Positions 23,997 to 32,457 of a stretch of 64,000 nt of DNA are shown here, in pieces. Source of the stretch: JAHCHG01 sp965214585 (lineage in GTDB: Bacteria; Acidobacteriota; Blastocatellia; Pyrinomonadales; Pyrinomonadaceae); NCBI GenBank assembly GCA_965214585.1, contig OZ243957.1, forward strand, positions 1,860,001 through 1,924,000. The letters run 5' to 3'. Numbering within the stretch: position 1 is the first letter of the stretch; every line of letters begins with the position of its first letter. Below the pieces are notes generated by a model. That model was given only the letters and a program-made list of their open reading frames with translations, had not been told where the DNA came from and ran no database searches. The translations under genes and the position numbers were made by a program.

Positions 23997-25420
23997 TATT
24001 CTTCAAAAAATCTTTCTGCTAATTGAATCGTTTCATTCACATTCAGAGTTCCGTTCGTGATTTGCGCCGAATTTACGACAAAAACATTTTCGAGCGAAGT
24101 TTTCACGTCGGGAACATTCGCCGAATATTCCAAAGTCGGCAGCGGAAAAACCTGTCTGACGCGGGAAATTTTGAAATCAACGACATCTTCACGTTTGAAA
24201 TGAGGATACATTTTTTCTAACGCCGATAAAAATTTATCTTCAATTTCCGCGTCCGTTTTCTCAAACAATTCATCATCGGGCTGAACATATTTCGGCAGAT
24301 AAACAAGCGCGTTTCCGCCGAATTCCGATTTATCCACGAGCGCGGACATTTCGATAATTCCCGTAAACGGCGTTTCGTCCGTGATGTTCGTTACATAAAA
24401 TTCCGACAAAGATTTTTTCATCAAAACCGACGCGCAAACGATGCCTTGATATTTGATATTCGTCAGTTTCGCCTTTTCCGCTTCGGTCAATTGCGGCAGA
24501 ATCTTTGCGGCAATATTTGAAGGGCAGGTGAGAATTATTTTGTCGAATAATTGTTCGTTGTTCGTTGTTCGTTGTTCGTTGTGTTTTTCGATAACTCCGA
24601 CATTTTGTTTTCCTATCTTCAATCTGTGTTTATCCGTGTTTATCTGTGGATAAATTTCTTCCATAAAATCTCTGCGACTCTGCGACTCTACGGTGAAAAC
24701 CTCTATCTTGCCGTCTTCGGATTTTTCAATTTCAAAAACCCGCGAATTCAGGCGTATTTCAACGCCTTTTTTCCGTAAATGCTCTCCAAATTTCTCTAAA
24801 ACCCGCGCATAACCGCCGTGAACATAACCGAACATTTCTTTTTTTAACCCCGAATTTCTGGCTGCATACATTCGCTGTATCGTCGCCCAAATAAACGCGG
24901 CGGAAGTTTCTTTGTAAGCCTCGCCCAACTTCGCTTTAAGCAGCGGTTTCCACATTTTTTCAAACGTCTTTCGCCCCGAAAGTTTTGTCAGCCAATCTTC
25001 AACCGAAACTTTTTCCAAAGCTTTCCAATCTTTCACTCTCGACGCATAAAAAATCGTCGCGCCCAAACGAAATTTTGAAACCAAATCAAGCGGCGGAAAG
25101 CGCAAAAACTCCAGCGTGTTCGACATCGAAACGAGTTTCCCGTCCGTATAAAATCCCGTTTTCGTTTCAACCCATTCAAACTCGTCTTGCAAGCCGATCT
25201 CTTCGACAATTTTTCTCGTAAACGAGTCCGACAAAAGTGTAACGTGATAATGTTTATCCCAAACCACATCGCCGATCTGCCACGCGCTCGCCAATCCGCC
25301 GATTTCCGACGCGGATTCAAAAACGGTAACTTTCGCGCCGCTTTCGGCAAGCCGCAAAGCGAGCGTCAAACCGAGAAATCCGCTTCCGATGATGGCAATA
25401 TTTTGTGTTGTTGAAGCCAT
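23960..25420 (-). CDS. FAD-dependent oxidoreductase with repeat-derived insert
   Basis: The protein has 486 aa. The FAD site is IAIIGSGFLGLTLALRLAES, followed by FESASEIGGLASAW and ILTCPSNIAAKIL, as in amine oxidase/phytoene desaturase-like proteins of glycan loci. Residues about 240-292 look foreign: they are encoded by three repeat types in a row (24544-24703). The last 11 residues are encoded by the palindrome at 23922-23996. The start overlaps the upstream gene's stop by one base (TAATG), suggesting coupling. Its substrate is unknown. Confidence 0.83.
   Translation of the reverse strand: MASTTQNIAIIGSGFLGLTLALRLAESGAKVTVFESASEIGGLASAWQIGDVVWDKHYHVTLLSDSFTRKIVEEIGLQDEFEWVETKTGFYTDGKLVSMSNTLEFLRFPPLDLVSKFRLGATIFYASRVKDWKALEKVSVEDWLTKLSGRKTFEKMWKPLLKAKLGEAYKETSAAFIWATIQRMYAARNSGLKKEMFGYVHGGYARVLEKFGEHLRKKGVEIRLNSRVFEIEKSEDGKIEVFTVESQSRRDFMEEIYPQINTDKHRLKIGKQNVGVIEKHNEQRTTNNEQLFDKIILTCPSNIAAKILPQLTEAEKAKLTNIKYQGIVCASVLMKKSLSEFYVTNITDETPFTGIIEMSALVDKSEFGGNALVYLPKYVQPDDELFEKTDAEIEDKFLSALEKMYPHFKREDVVDFKISRVRQVFPLPTLEYSANVPDVKTSLENVFVVNSAQITNGTLNVNETIQLAERFFEEYFTTEAQRTRSF
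24544..24703. repeat. Block of three repeat types inside a coding gene
   Basis: From left to right: four tandem GTTCGTTGTT-like units (24549-24581), a copy of the TTTATCCGTGTTTATCTGTG family (24620-24655, related to 2250-2367) and CTCTGCGACTCTGCGACTC (24668-24690). All are read through in frame in the FAD oxidoreductase. Confidence 0.8.
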
Positions 25421-25785
25421 TACAAATTTATTTTATCGAAAGTTCTTTGTATAAAATTAACTACGGCGAAAAGCGCAAAATAATTTAACGCAATACCAAT
25501 CAAATAAGCTAAAATCGGATTTCTTCTAAGTAAAAATACGACAATAACAAAGCCGAGAGGAACTCCTAAAGCACTTAAATTCATATCTAAAGACGTTTGA
25601 CGATTTTTTAAAAACTGTAAAGTTACGAGTGAAATAAATATAACCGCCGAAATGAAAATTGCTGTCGCATCAAATTGTTTAGCAACTAAATAATAAATTC
25701 CGATGCCGCTTAAAATCGGAGTAGCAATAAGCCGGGCGAGTAAAAAAACCGCTTCCCGACGTGATAGATTAAAACCGACATCCAT
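25420..25785 (-). CDS. Small polytopic membrane protein, 121 aa
   Basis: It has four predicted membrane segments (around residues 12-33, 40-58, 70-86 and 92-110). No family is recognised. It lies inside the polysaccharide cluster and is coupled to the downstream oxidoreductase by a TAATG overlap and to the upstream acetyltransferase by a 3-base gap. A flippase accessory or lipid-carrier role is possible but unsupported. Confidence 0.65.
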   Translation of the reverse strand: MDVGFNLSRREAVFLLARLIATPILSGIGIYYLVAKQFDATAIFISAVIFISLVTLQFLKNRQTSLDMNLSALGVPLGFVIVVFLLRRNPILAYLIGIALNYFALFAVVNFIQRTFDKINL

Positions 25786-25788
25786 AAT

Positions 25789-26397
25789 TTATTTCTCGCT
25801 GACAATCATCTTTTCAATTTTAAAATCCAAATTACAGATTGAACATCTCGCATCGAAACTTTTCGCGTCTTCCGCCGAAAATCGGTGAAAAAGCTGTCCG
25901 CATTTGCAGACCGCGCCGACGCTTCGTGCCGGACTTCCCAAGACGAGATGAAAATCGGGAACTGATTTTGTAACCACCGAACCCATTCCGACCATCGCCC
26001 AGCGTCCGATTTCCAGATCGTTGCCGATAATGCAGCCCGCGCCGATTGTCGCGCCTTCTTTTACCAAAGTCGGCAAAGTGTGTTCGTCAGGTTCGCTTGG
26101 GCGCAGAGTTTTCAAATCGGGAAATGTCGCACGCGGAAAACGATCGTTTGTAAAAATCGTTCCCGCCGAAATCATCACGCCGTCTTCGATTGTCACGGCG
26201 GCGCAAATATAAACCATCGCGTTAATTTTTACTAAATTGCCGATTTTCACGTCGTAAGCGATATAAGTTTTTTCGCCGACGATTGAGTTTTCGCCGATAA
26301 TCGCGCCGTGCCGAATATGCACGTTGTCCCAAACGCTCGTGCCTTCGCCAATTTTGACGTTTTCTTCGATGATTGCTGTCGGGTGAATTTTTGGCAT
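25789..26397 (-). CDS. Left-handed beta-helix acetyltransferase (WbpD/WlbB-like)
   Basis: The protein has 202 aa from MPKIHPTAIIEENVKIGEG. Hexapeptide repeats run through most of it (VKIGEGTSVWDN, AIIGENSIVGEK, ATIGAGCIIGND). The loop TIFTNDRFPRA is typical of WbpD-type UDP-sugar 3-N-acetyltransferases. The C-terminal part adds a zinc ribbon (CKCGQ, CSICN). With the adjacent Gfo/Idh dehydrogenase and DegT aminotransferase it fits synthesis of a 2,3-diacetamido sugar. The earlier in-frame start is in a palindromic repeat. Confidence 0.87.
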   Translation of the reverse strand: MPKIHPTAIIEENVKIGEGTSVWDNVHIRHGAIIGENSIVGEKTYIAYDVKIGNLVKINAMVYICAAVTIEDGVMISAGTIFTNDRFPRATFPDLKTLRPSEPDEHTLPTLVKEGATIGAGCIIGNDLEIGRWAMVGMGSVVTKSVPDFHLVLGSPARSVGAVCKCGQLFHRFSAEDAKSFDARCSICNLDFKIEKMIVSEK

Positions 26398-26408
26398 AAG
26401 ATTTTTTT

Positions 26409-26486
26409 TAACCACATAGGAACATAGAAAACATAGGTAGGAAGAAGAAATAAAATTTTCTATGTTTCCTATGTTCCTATGTGATT
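26409..26486. repeat. Inverted repeat (CCACATAGGAACATAG family)
   Basis: The arms ACCACATAGGAACATAGAAA and TTTCCTATGTTCCTATGTG face each other between two polysaccharide genes. It is related to the element next to the integrase stump. Confidence 0.85.
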
Positions 26487-26501
26487 AATATTTCTTACTT
26501 T

Positions 26502-27506
26502 CTAAGTCTTAGCAGTTTCGCTTTTTTCAACAACTTTCTGCCACAGATTTTGATTCAGCGATTTATACGCCGCTTCGATCACTTCGACTGAGGCGAGCGC
26601 GTCTGCGGGCGTGATCAAAAGTTCTTCTTCGCCGCGAATTGCTCCGGCGAAATTGTCTATTTTCGAGCGAAAAGCCTGAACTTTGTCGTAACCCGTGCCG
26701 AAAATTGTCCAATCGGGATTTGAATTTAATTTATATTTTGATTCGCGCCAACCGATGTGCAAAGTCCCGTTCGTGCCGTAAATGCTGATAAAATTCGGCA
26801 GTTCTTTGTTGATTCCCCAAGTCAGATCAACGCTTGCCGTAATACCGCTTTTTGTTTTCGCCAGCATTTTGACGTTTTCATCAACTTTTAAGCCGTTTAT
26901 TTTGCCCGCTTCAACCGCCAGAACTTCTTCGATTTTGCCGAGAAAATAGCGGATAATATCAACCGAATGCGTCCCGTTGTCCATCAAAACGCCGCCGCCG
27001 CTGATGCTCGAATCCGAATTCCAACGGCTCGACATATCAACTTTTGCCGTAAAAGCGTTTTCAAACTGAATGATTTTCCCCAAAATTCCCGACGCGAGCA
27101 GAGATTTCGCCTTCACCGCGTCCGCAACGTATCGAAACTTCGATGCCATCGTAAATTTTACGCCCGTTTCCGCCGCGCATTCGATCATTTGTTTGGCTTC
27201 CGACACCGACAAACAAAGCGGTTTTTCGCAAAGAACGTGAACGCCTCGCCGCATAAAATACATCGCAATTTCAGGATGCGAATTCGGCGGCGTGGAAATT
27301 ATCACGGCATCAACTTCGACATTTTCGGCTAAATCTTTATAATCCGCAAACGATTTCGCGCCGAAAGGTTCGGCAAAAGCGTCGGCGGATTCTTTGCGAA
27401 CGTCCGCAACTGCAACGAGATCACAGCAATCGCTTTCCTGAAAAGCCTGTGCGTAAGTTTGGGCGATTCCGCCCGTTCCGATTAGTGCAAATTTTAATTT
27501 TTTCAT
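26502..27506 (-). CDS. Gfo/Idh/MocA family oxidoreductase (WbpB-like)
   Basis: The protein has 334 aa from MKKLKFALIGTGGIAQTYAQ, the NAD(P)-binding GxGGxA fold. The catalytic EKP motif is in HVLCEKPLCLS, and the substrate domain contains GGGVLMDNGTHSVDIIRYFLG. WbpB oxidises the 3-position of UDP-GlcNAcA before transamination. The neighbours (aminotransferase, acetyltransferase, 2-epimerase) support that assignment, but family membership alone does not prove it. Confidence 0.88.
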   Translation of the reverse strand: MKKLKFALIGTGGIAQTYAQAFQESDCCDLVAVADVRKESADAFAEPFGAKSFADYKDLAENVEVDAVIISTPPNSHPEIAMYFMRRGVHVLCEKPLCLSVSEAKQMIECAAETGVKFTMASKFRYVADAVKAKSLLASGILGKIIQFENAFTAKVDMSSRWNSDSSISGGGVLMDNGTHSVDIIRYFLGKIEEVLAVEAGKINGLKVDENVKMLAKTKSGITASVDLTWGINKELPNFISIYGTNGTLHIGWRESKYKLNSNPDWTIFGTGYDKVQAFRSKIDNFAGAIRGEEELLITPADALASVEVIEAAYKSLNQNLWQKVVEKSETAKT

Positions 27507-27517
27507 AATTTTATTCT

Positions 27518-27599
27518 GCCCACGAAACACACGAAAAATACGAAAAAAAGAAATTTAAATTTTTGTTTTATTTTCGTTTCTTTCGTGTGTTTCGTGGGC
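27518..27599. repeat. Inverted repeat (GCCCACGAAACACACGAAA family)
   Basis: The arms GCCCACGAAACACACGAAA and TTTCGTGTGTTTCGTGGGC are perfect over 19 bases, between the dehydrogenase and aminotransferase genes. Confidence 0.9.
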
Positions 27600-27605
27600 A
27601 AATTC

Positions 27606-28835
27606 TTAATTGATCTTTACAGATTCAACCGCTTCTTTGATCGAAGAAGCTAAAAATTCGATATGTTCTTCCGTGTATTTTTCGTTTATCGGCAAAACAA
27701 GAACATCGTGTAAACCTTTCAAAGTTCCTTGAAATTTCTCGTCCGAATAATCAACCGCTTCGGGACGCGCCAGATTGAACGGATAATTGGAATCGCCGAA
27801 TGTGTTTTGCTCGCGGAAAACCTGACATTTATAAGCCGGTTTGACAACATAACGCGGCGCACTTGCGACATCGTAAGTTTTTAACGCCTTTGATAATCCA
27901 ACCGCACCGTCTTCGATTTTTTCATCATCAACGCGCAGACAGTATTTCCAATAAGTCATCGTCGCATTGTCGGCGGGTTTGTAACTTTCGATTCCGTCAA
28001 CATCGGCAAGTTTTTCGTCTAACAAAGCCGCCATTTTCTGACGCTGTGCAACCGAATCGTCCAATTTTTTCAATTGTTCATAAGCCAAAGCCGCTTGCAG
28101 TTCGGTCATACGGTAATTCAAAGCGATAAAATAATGATCGGGATTTTCGTCGCCGTAACCCCAAGCCTTGTTGATACACAAATAAAGCCGTCTGGCAAGC
28201 GCGTCGTCGTTTGTTACGACAATTCCGCCTTCGCCCGTCGTCATCTGTTTACCTTGCTGAAACGAAAACGCCCCGATTGCGCCGATTGTGCCGACCTTTT
28301 CGCCGTCAACTGTTGCAAGAAATGATTGCGCCGTATCTTCGATTACGGGAATTCCGCGTTCATTCGCAAGTTCCATAATCGAGTTCATTTCGCAAGGATT
28401 TCCGAACAGATGCGTGACGATGATCGCTTTTGTTTTATCGGATAAAACTTTTTTGATAGTTTCCGCCGTGACGTTCAAAGTTTTCGGATCAACGTCGGCA
28501 AAAACCGGAATCGCGCCCTGATAAACAATCGGTGTCAACGCGCCCATATCGGTTATCGAAGTCGTTACGATCTCATCGCCCGGATTCGGGTTTATCGCGG
28601 CAATTGCGACGTGAACCGCCGCCGAACCGGAATTGCAGGCAAAGGCGTGTTTTACGCCCATTTTCTCGGCAAAAGCCTTTTCGAGCATTCCGCCGTATTT
28701 GCCTTTTGTCGTAATCAAAGTTCCCGATTCCAAAACTTCTTTAACGGCATTTAATTCTTCTTCGCCGAAGGTTCTGCCCGTAATATTTTGGTCGTTTGGT
28801 AATTGCATATTTTCTTTTTCTAATACAGGATTCAT
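27606..28835 (-). CDS. DegT/DnrJ/EryC1/StrS aminotransferase (WbpE-like)
   Basis: This is a PLP-dependent sugar aminotransferase of about 409 aa. The substrate/PLP region is AFACNSGSAAVHVAI and VIEDTAQSF, and the Schiff-base Lys is in GAFSFQQGKQMTTGEGG (family SFxxxKxxxxGEGG). I start at the ATG at 28835 (MNPVLEKEN); the ATG at 28808 (MQLPNDQN) is also possible. Codons further upstream belong to a palindromic repeat. It probably aminates the 3-keto sugar made by the adjacent dehydrogenase. Confidence 0.88.
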   Translation of the reverse strand: MNPVLEKENMQLPNDQNITGRTFGEEELNAVKEVLESGTLITTKGKYGGMLEKAFAEKMGVKHAFACNSGSAAVHVAIAAINPNPGDEIVTTSITDMGALTPIVYQGAIPVFADVDPKTLNVTAETIKKVLSDKTKAIIVTHLFGNPCEMNSIMELANERGIPVIEDTAQSFLATVDGEKVGTIGAIGAFSFQQGKQMTTGEGGIVVTNDDALARRLYLCINKAWGYGDENPDHYFIALNYRMTELQAALAYEQLKKLDDSVAQRQKMAALLDEKLADVDGIESYKPADNATMTYWKYCLRVDDEKIEDGAVGLSKALKTYDVASAPRYVVKPAYKCQVFREQNTFGDSNYPFNLARPEAVDYSDEKFQGTLKGLHDVLVLPINEKYTEEHIEFLASSIKEAVESVKIN

Positions 28836-28880
28836 AGTTTTTTTTATTATTTGGATTTTTTGCACTGCACAAAAACGATT

Positions 28881-29130
28881 TTCAGCCTGTTTCAACAGGC
28901 TTTCCACGTTTCGTGGATTTAGCCGCGTCCATTTATGGCGCGGTTATCAATTTGTAATTTAATGTAGGGCGTTTTAACGTCCTTTTCTTCTGCTTCAGCA
29001 TCTGATGTTTTATGATAAACACTATTTGAAAGGACGTTAAAACGCCCTAAAATTTTCATTATTCCCAGACCGCGCCATAAATGACGCGGCTAATTATCGC
29101 TTCGCGGAAAGCCTGTTGAAACAGGCTGAA
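28881..29130. repeat. Nested palindromes between polysaccharide genes
   Basis: The outer arms TTCAGCCTGTTTCAACAGGC and GCCTGTTGAAACAGGCTGAA enclose a further pair (CGCGTCCATTTATGGCGCGG / CCGCGCCATAAATGACGCGG). Inside that is an unrelated palindrome at 28965-29049 (TAGGGCGTTTTAACGTCCTT / AAGGACGTTAAAACGCCCTA). This accounts for the whole 325-base gap apart from short flanks. Confidence 0.92.
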
Positions 29131-29160
29131 ATCATTAATCTCATATCTGAAATTTGAATT

Positions 29161-30867
29161 TTACTTATCAATCGCATCATTTGAAACGGTTTTGAGCCGT
29201 TCTTTTGTTAAAGAAGTTTTAATCGGTTTGTTTTTCCCAAAAACTCTTTCTTTATACAAATGCGAGAGCAAGTTTAAGTGTCCTAAGATGGTTCGTGCGG
29301 TTTTCATTTTTGAAAATCCGAAAAGGCGAACTTCCAAAACGGCGGGATATTCGATGATTTTTCCGCCGTTAATATCTAATTTTCCGAGCATTTCCGCTAC
29401 GCCGAGAAAACCTTGTTCTCTTAAATTCAGATCAACAACGGAACTTCGGCGATAAACGCGAAAACAGCTTGTGTAAGTGTCGAGTTTCGCTTCCAAAACG
29501 CGCCGGTATAGAAAAGACGCGCCTCTGGATAAAAATAAACGCCATTCGGGGACGTTTCGCACGCCGCCGCTTTTGTGATACGGCGAAGCCGTGACCATAT
29601 CAACATCACCCGCGAGCAGCGGAATCATATTGGCGAGTTCGTGCGGATCGTATGTGCAGTCGCAATCCATCGAACAGACGATTTCCGTGTTCGCCTGTTT
29701 GATTCCCGTCATAATTCCCGCCGCCACGCCCTTGTTCGTTTTGTGCTTGATAATCCGCACATTTTCCCGCGTCCCGAAAAGCTCGTTCAATTTTGCAAGC
29801 GTCGCGTCCGAACTGCAATCGTCAACAAATATAAAATTCGGTTCGTAATTTTCGCGCAATTTTGCTTCAACGCTTCGTAAAGTGTTCGCCAGATACGGCA
29901 ACGCCGCTTCTTCATTATAAACGGGAATTACAATAGAAACCGGGTTTTGGTCTTCGGACTTCGGTCTTCGGCTTTGGATTTCAGACTTTGGACTTTGGAC
30001 TACGGACTTTGGACTGACTTCCAGTTCTTCTATGCCGAGAAATTTCGCGCCCGTCGTAAAATCATATCTTCTGAAATACTCTTTGATAACCCATTCCATT
30101 TTGTCGAGTTTGCGATAATGGCGGACGCGATTGTAGCTCGAAGCCGCGCTGATCTTAGGCTGATCGGGGTCTAATTCCCAAACGTGAAAATACAAAACAA
30201 ACGGTGCGTCATAGCGTTTGTGCCAATCGGCGACGGCGTGGCGCATCAACGTATGCGGAATCTGACGCAGATAATTTCCGCCCGAAATCGGCAAAAGTCC
30301 GACACCGACATTGCGCGTCGAATACGGAAATTCCCAGATAATTTTCTCCTGCGTCTGAACTTTATGCGCGAAACGCTTTTCTTTTGCGTCCCTTTTCGAC
30401 GGCAAAAACGAAGCGTCATAAACCAAGCCTTCTTCCGCCAAAATGTCCAAAACCCAAGCGTCTTTTTCGTAATTCAATTTTTCCGCCGCCCGATAGCCGA
30501 CGATTTTCTGTCCGCCCGCGTTTTCCAAAACTTCATTCGTCCGCCGCACGTCTTCGCGGAATTCGTCGGGCGTTAAATGCCTTAGAGAACGATGATAAAA
30601 CCCGCGCGACGCAACTTCGTGTCCGCGCTTGACAATTTCCCGAATCAATTTCGGATTCTGCTCGGCGATCCAGCCTAAAACAAAAAACGTCGCCTTAACC
30701 TTAAATTCATCGAGCAAATCGAGCGTTTTCAAAGTGTTGCACTCGTAACGCGGCTCGAAATTCGACCAATTTCTCTGCTGAATCAAATTCTCGAACGCGC
30801 CGACGTGGAAATAATCTTCCACGAGAATGGTTAAGAGATGTTTTTTGTTTGTAAAATTTGAACTCAT
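29161..30867 (-). CDS. Polysaccharide deacetylase-like / family 2 glycosyltransferase fusion
   Basis: The protein has 568 aa. Residues 1-280 are a NodB/DUF3473-type deacetylase domain (LTILVEDYFHVGAF, EFREDVRRTNEVLE) of the kind linked to exopolysaccharide loci. Residues about 283-310 are a repeat-encoded linker (SPKS units). Residues about 311-545 are a GT-A glycosyltransferase (VSIVIPVYNEEAALPYL, FVDDCSSDATL, SMDCDCTYDPHE). In the deacetylase the usual SHGYxH metal motif reads SRGFYH, and GYRAPS reads GYRAAE, so it may be catalytically dead. I chose the ATG at 30867 because the earlier start lies in a palindrome. Confidence 0.85.
   Translation of the reverse strand: MSSNFTNKKHLLTILVEDYFHVGAFENLIQQRNWSNFEPRYECNTLKTLDLLDEFKVKATFFVLGWIAEQNPKLIREIVKRGHEVASRGFYHRSLRHLTPDEFREDVRRTNEVLENAGGQKIVGYRAAEKLNYEKDAWVLDILAEEGLVYDASFLPSKRDAKEKRFAHKVQTQEKIIWEFPYSTRNVGVGLLPISGGNYLRQIPHTLMRHAVADWHKRYDAPFVLYFHVWELDPDQPKISAASSYNRVRHYRKLDKMEWVIKEYFRRYDFTTGAKFLGIEELEVSPKSVVQSPKSEIQSRRPKSEDQNPVSIVIPVYNEEAALPYLANTLRSVEAKLRENYEPNFIFVDDCSSDATLAKLNELFGTRENVRIIKHKTNKGVAAGIMTGIKQANTEIVCSMDCDCTYDPHELANMIPLLAGDVDMVTASPYHKSGGVRNVPEWRLFLSRGASFLYRRVLEAKLDTYTSCFRVYRRSSVVDLNLREQGFLGVAEMLGKLDINGGKIIEYPAVLEVRLFGFSKMKTARTILGHLNLLSHLYKERVFGKNKPIKTSLTKERLKTVSNDAIDK
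29940..30020. repeat. Short tandem repeats forming an interdomain linker
   Basis: The region is made of degenerate units of about 7-8 bases (CTTTGGACT, CTTCGGACT and similar) encoding SPKSVVQSPKSEIQS. The same units occur in rsmI (40805-40848) and in the TonB receptor (33535-33575). Confidence 0.75.
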
Positions 30868-30906
30868 CGTAACTTTAGAGGAATCATAATTATTTGAGAA
30901 GTCGCG

Positions 30907-31057
30907 GAGTTTTATGACTGGAGCGCAAGCGTCCCGCTTGCAACCGTCGCGCCAGCGGCGGAAAATGTTCAACTTTTGGCTTTTCAGAATTTAATCTAAA
31001 TTTTCGCGCTTCGCGCTCATTGCAAGCGGGGACGCTTGCGCTCCAGTCATAAAACTC
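30907..31057. repeat. Long intergenic inverted repeat
   Basis: The arms GAGTTTTATGACTGGAGCGC and GCGCTCCAGTCATAAAACTC extend inward through CAAGCGTCCCGCTTGCA-like sequence. It fills the gap between wecB and the fusion gene. Confidence 0.9.
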
Positions 31058-31093
31058 ATTAATTTGCTTATTAAAAACTCCGTAATCTCTCAT

Positions 31094-32290
31094 TTATCTA
31101 ACAGCAGACGGTAAACCTTTGACCGACGACAAAATATCAACAATTTTTTTTGCGCTGTCGCCTTTTCCAAACGGATTTTCGATTTCTTTAACAGAATCAA
31201 TCCAGCTTTCATCATTATAATTTGTTTCGAGCATTTCGGCTAAATTTTCCGCGTCTCCGCCGACGAGTTTGGCGATTCCCGCTTTAATCGCTTCGGGACG
31301 CTCGGTATTTTCGCGCAAAACAAGAAGCGGCTTTCCAAGACTCGGTGCTTCTTCCTGCACGCCGCCCGAATCGGAAACGAGCAACCAAGCGTTTTTCATC
31401 AAGCAAATAAAATCGGCGTAATCGAGCGGTTCGAGCAGAAAAATTCTTTCCCGCTCGGCTAAAATCTCATTCGTTACTTTCTGAACATTCGGATTCGGAT
31501 GAACGGGGAAAAACAAACAAACGTCTTCGTGTTTTTCAACAAAATCGCGCAGAACGCGCAGATTTTCGCTCATTTTTCCGCCGAAACTTTCGCGGCGGTG
31601 CGTCGTCAAAAGCAGACGCTTAAAGTCTTTTGTTTGTTCGATTAACTGAGTTATTTTTTCGCTCGTGGTAGAAGTTTCGAGAATATATTGAAGCGCGTCA
31701 ACGACCGTGTTTCCGGTCACAAATATATTACCACTTGCAGCGGATTCCCGCAAAAGATTTTCGCGGTTGGCTGCGGTTGCGGCAAAATGAAACGTCGCAA
31801 CTTGCGAGATCAAACGCCGATTCATCTCTTCGGGAAACGGACTCGAAATATTTCCCGAACGCAACCCCGCTTCGACGTGACCGATTTTTATTTTCCTGTT
31901 AAACGCCGCAAACGCGCCTGCAAAAGCGGTTGTCGTATCGCCCTGAACCAAAACCGCGTCGGGTTTTTCCATTTCAAAAATCCGATCCAAAGACGACAAA
32001 ATCTTCGCGCAAACCTCATTCGGCGTTTGATTCTCGGTCATCACTTTCAAATCGTAATCTGTTTTAACATTAAAAATTTCCAAAAACGGCTGGAGCAAAT
32101 CCGTGTGCTGACTCGAAGAAACGACAATAATTTTAAAATTTTCGTGCTTTTTTAATTCATTGATTACGGGCGCAAGTTTGATCGCTTCGGGACGAGTGCC
32201 GAAAAGGACGAGAATTTTTTGCGGCGAAACGCTCGAAGAACCGTAAACTTCTTCTGCCAATTGTGAATTGTCGCCCGAATTGTTTAACAT
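31094..32290 (-). CDS. wecB: UDP-N-acetylglucosamine 2-epimerase (non-hydrolysing)
   Basis: The protein has 398 aa from MLNNSGDNSQLAEEVYG. The family blocks are VLFGTRPEAIKLAPVI, GDTTTAFAGAFAAF with GHVEAGLRSG, and DSGGVQEEAPSLGKP. It interconverts UDP-GlcNAc-type and UDP-ManNAc-type sugars. In this cluster it may act on the diacetamido acid, as WbpI does. Codons upstream of 32290 lie in a palindromic repeat and are not counted. Confidence 0.93.
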   Translation of the reverse strand: MLNNSGDNSQLAEEVYGSSSVSPQKILVLFGTRPEAIKLAPVINELKKHENFKIIVVSSSQHTDLLQPFLEIFNVKTDYDLKVMTENQTPNEVCAKILSSLDRIFEMEKPDAVLVQGDTTTAFAGAFAAFNRKIKIGHVEAGLRSGNISSPFPEEMNRRLISQVATFHFAATAANRENLLRESAASGNIFVTGNTVVDALQYILETSTTSEKITQLIEQTKDFKRLLLTTHRRESFGGKMSENLRVLRDFVEKHEDVCLFFPVHPNPNVQKVTNEILAERERIFLLEPLDYADFICLMKNAWLLVSDSGGVQEEAPSLGKPLLVLRENTERPEAIKAGIAKLVGGDAENLAEMLETNYNDESWIDSVKEIENPFGKGDSAKKIVDILSSVKGLPSAVR

Positions 32291-32308
32291 AATTTTATTG
32301 AAGTCGTC

Positions 32309-32451
32309 GGAACCACGTTCATCTTGGCGGCAATGAGTGCGAAGCACGAAAACGGACGCGGTAAACTTTTAAGCAGCAACTGAAAATTCAGACTTAATAT
32401 CACTTCTCAAACGCTTGGCGCATTTGCTGCCGCCAAGATGGACGGCGTTCC
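32309..32451. repeat. Inverted repeat between divergent genes
   Basis: The arms GGAACCACGTTCATCTTGGC and GCCAAGATGGACGGCGTTCC are imperfect complements. It occupies nearly the whole promoter gap between wecB and the TonB receptor gene, so both promoters must lie in or beside it. Confidence 0.88.
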
Positions 32452-32457
32452 ATAGCA

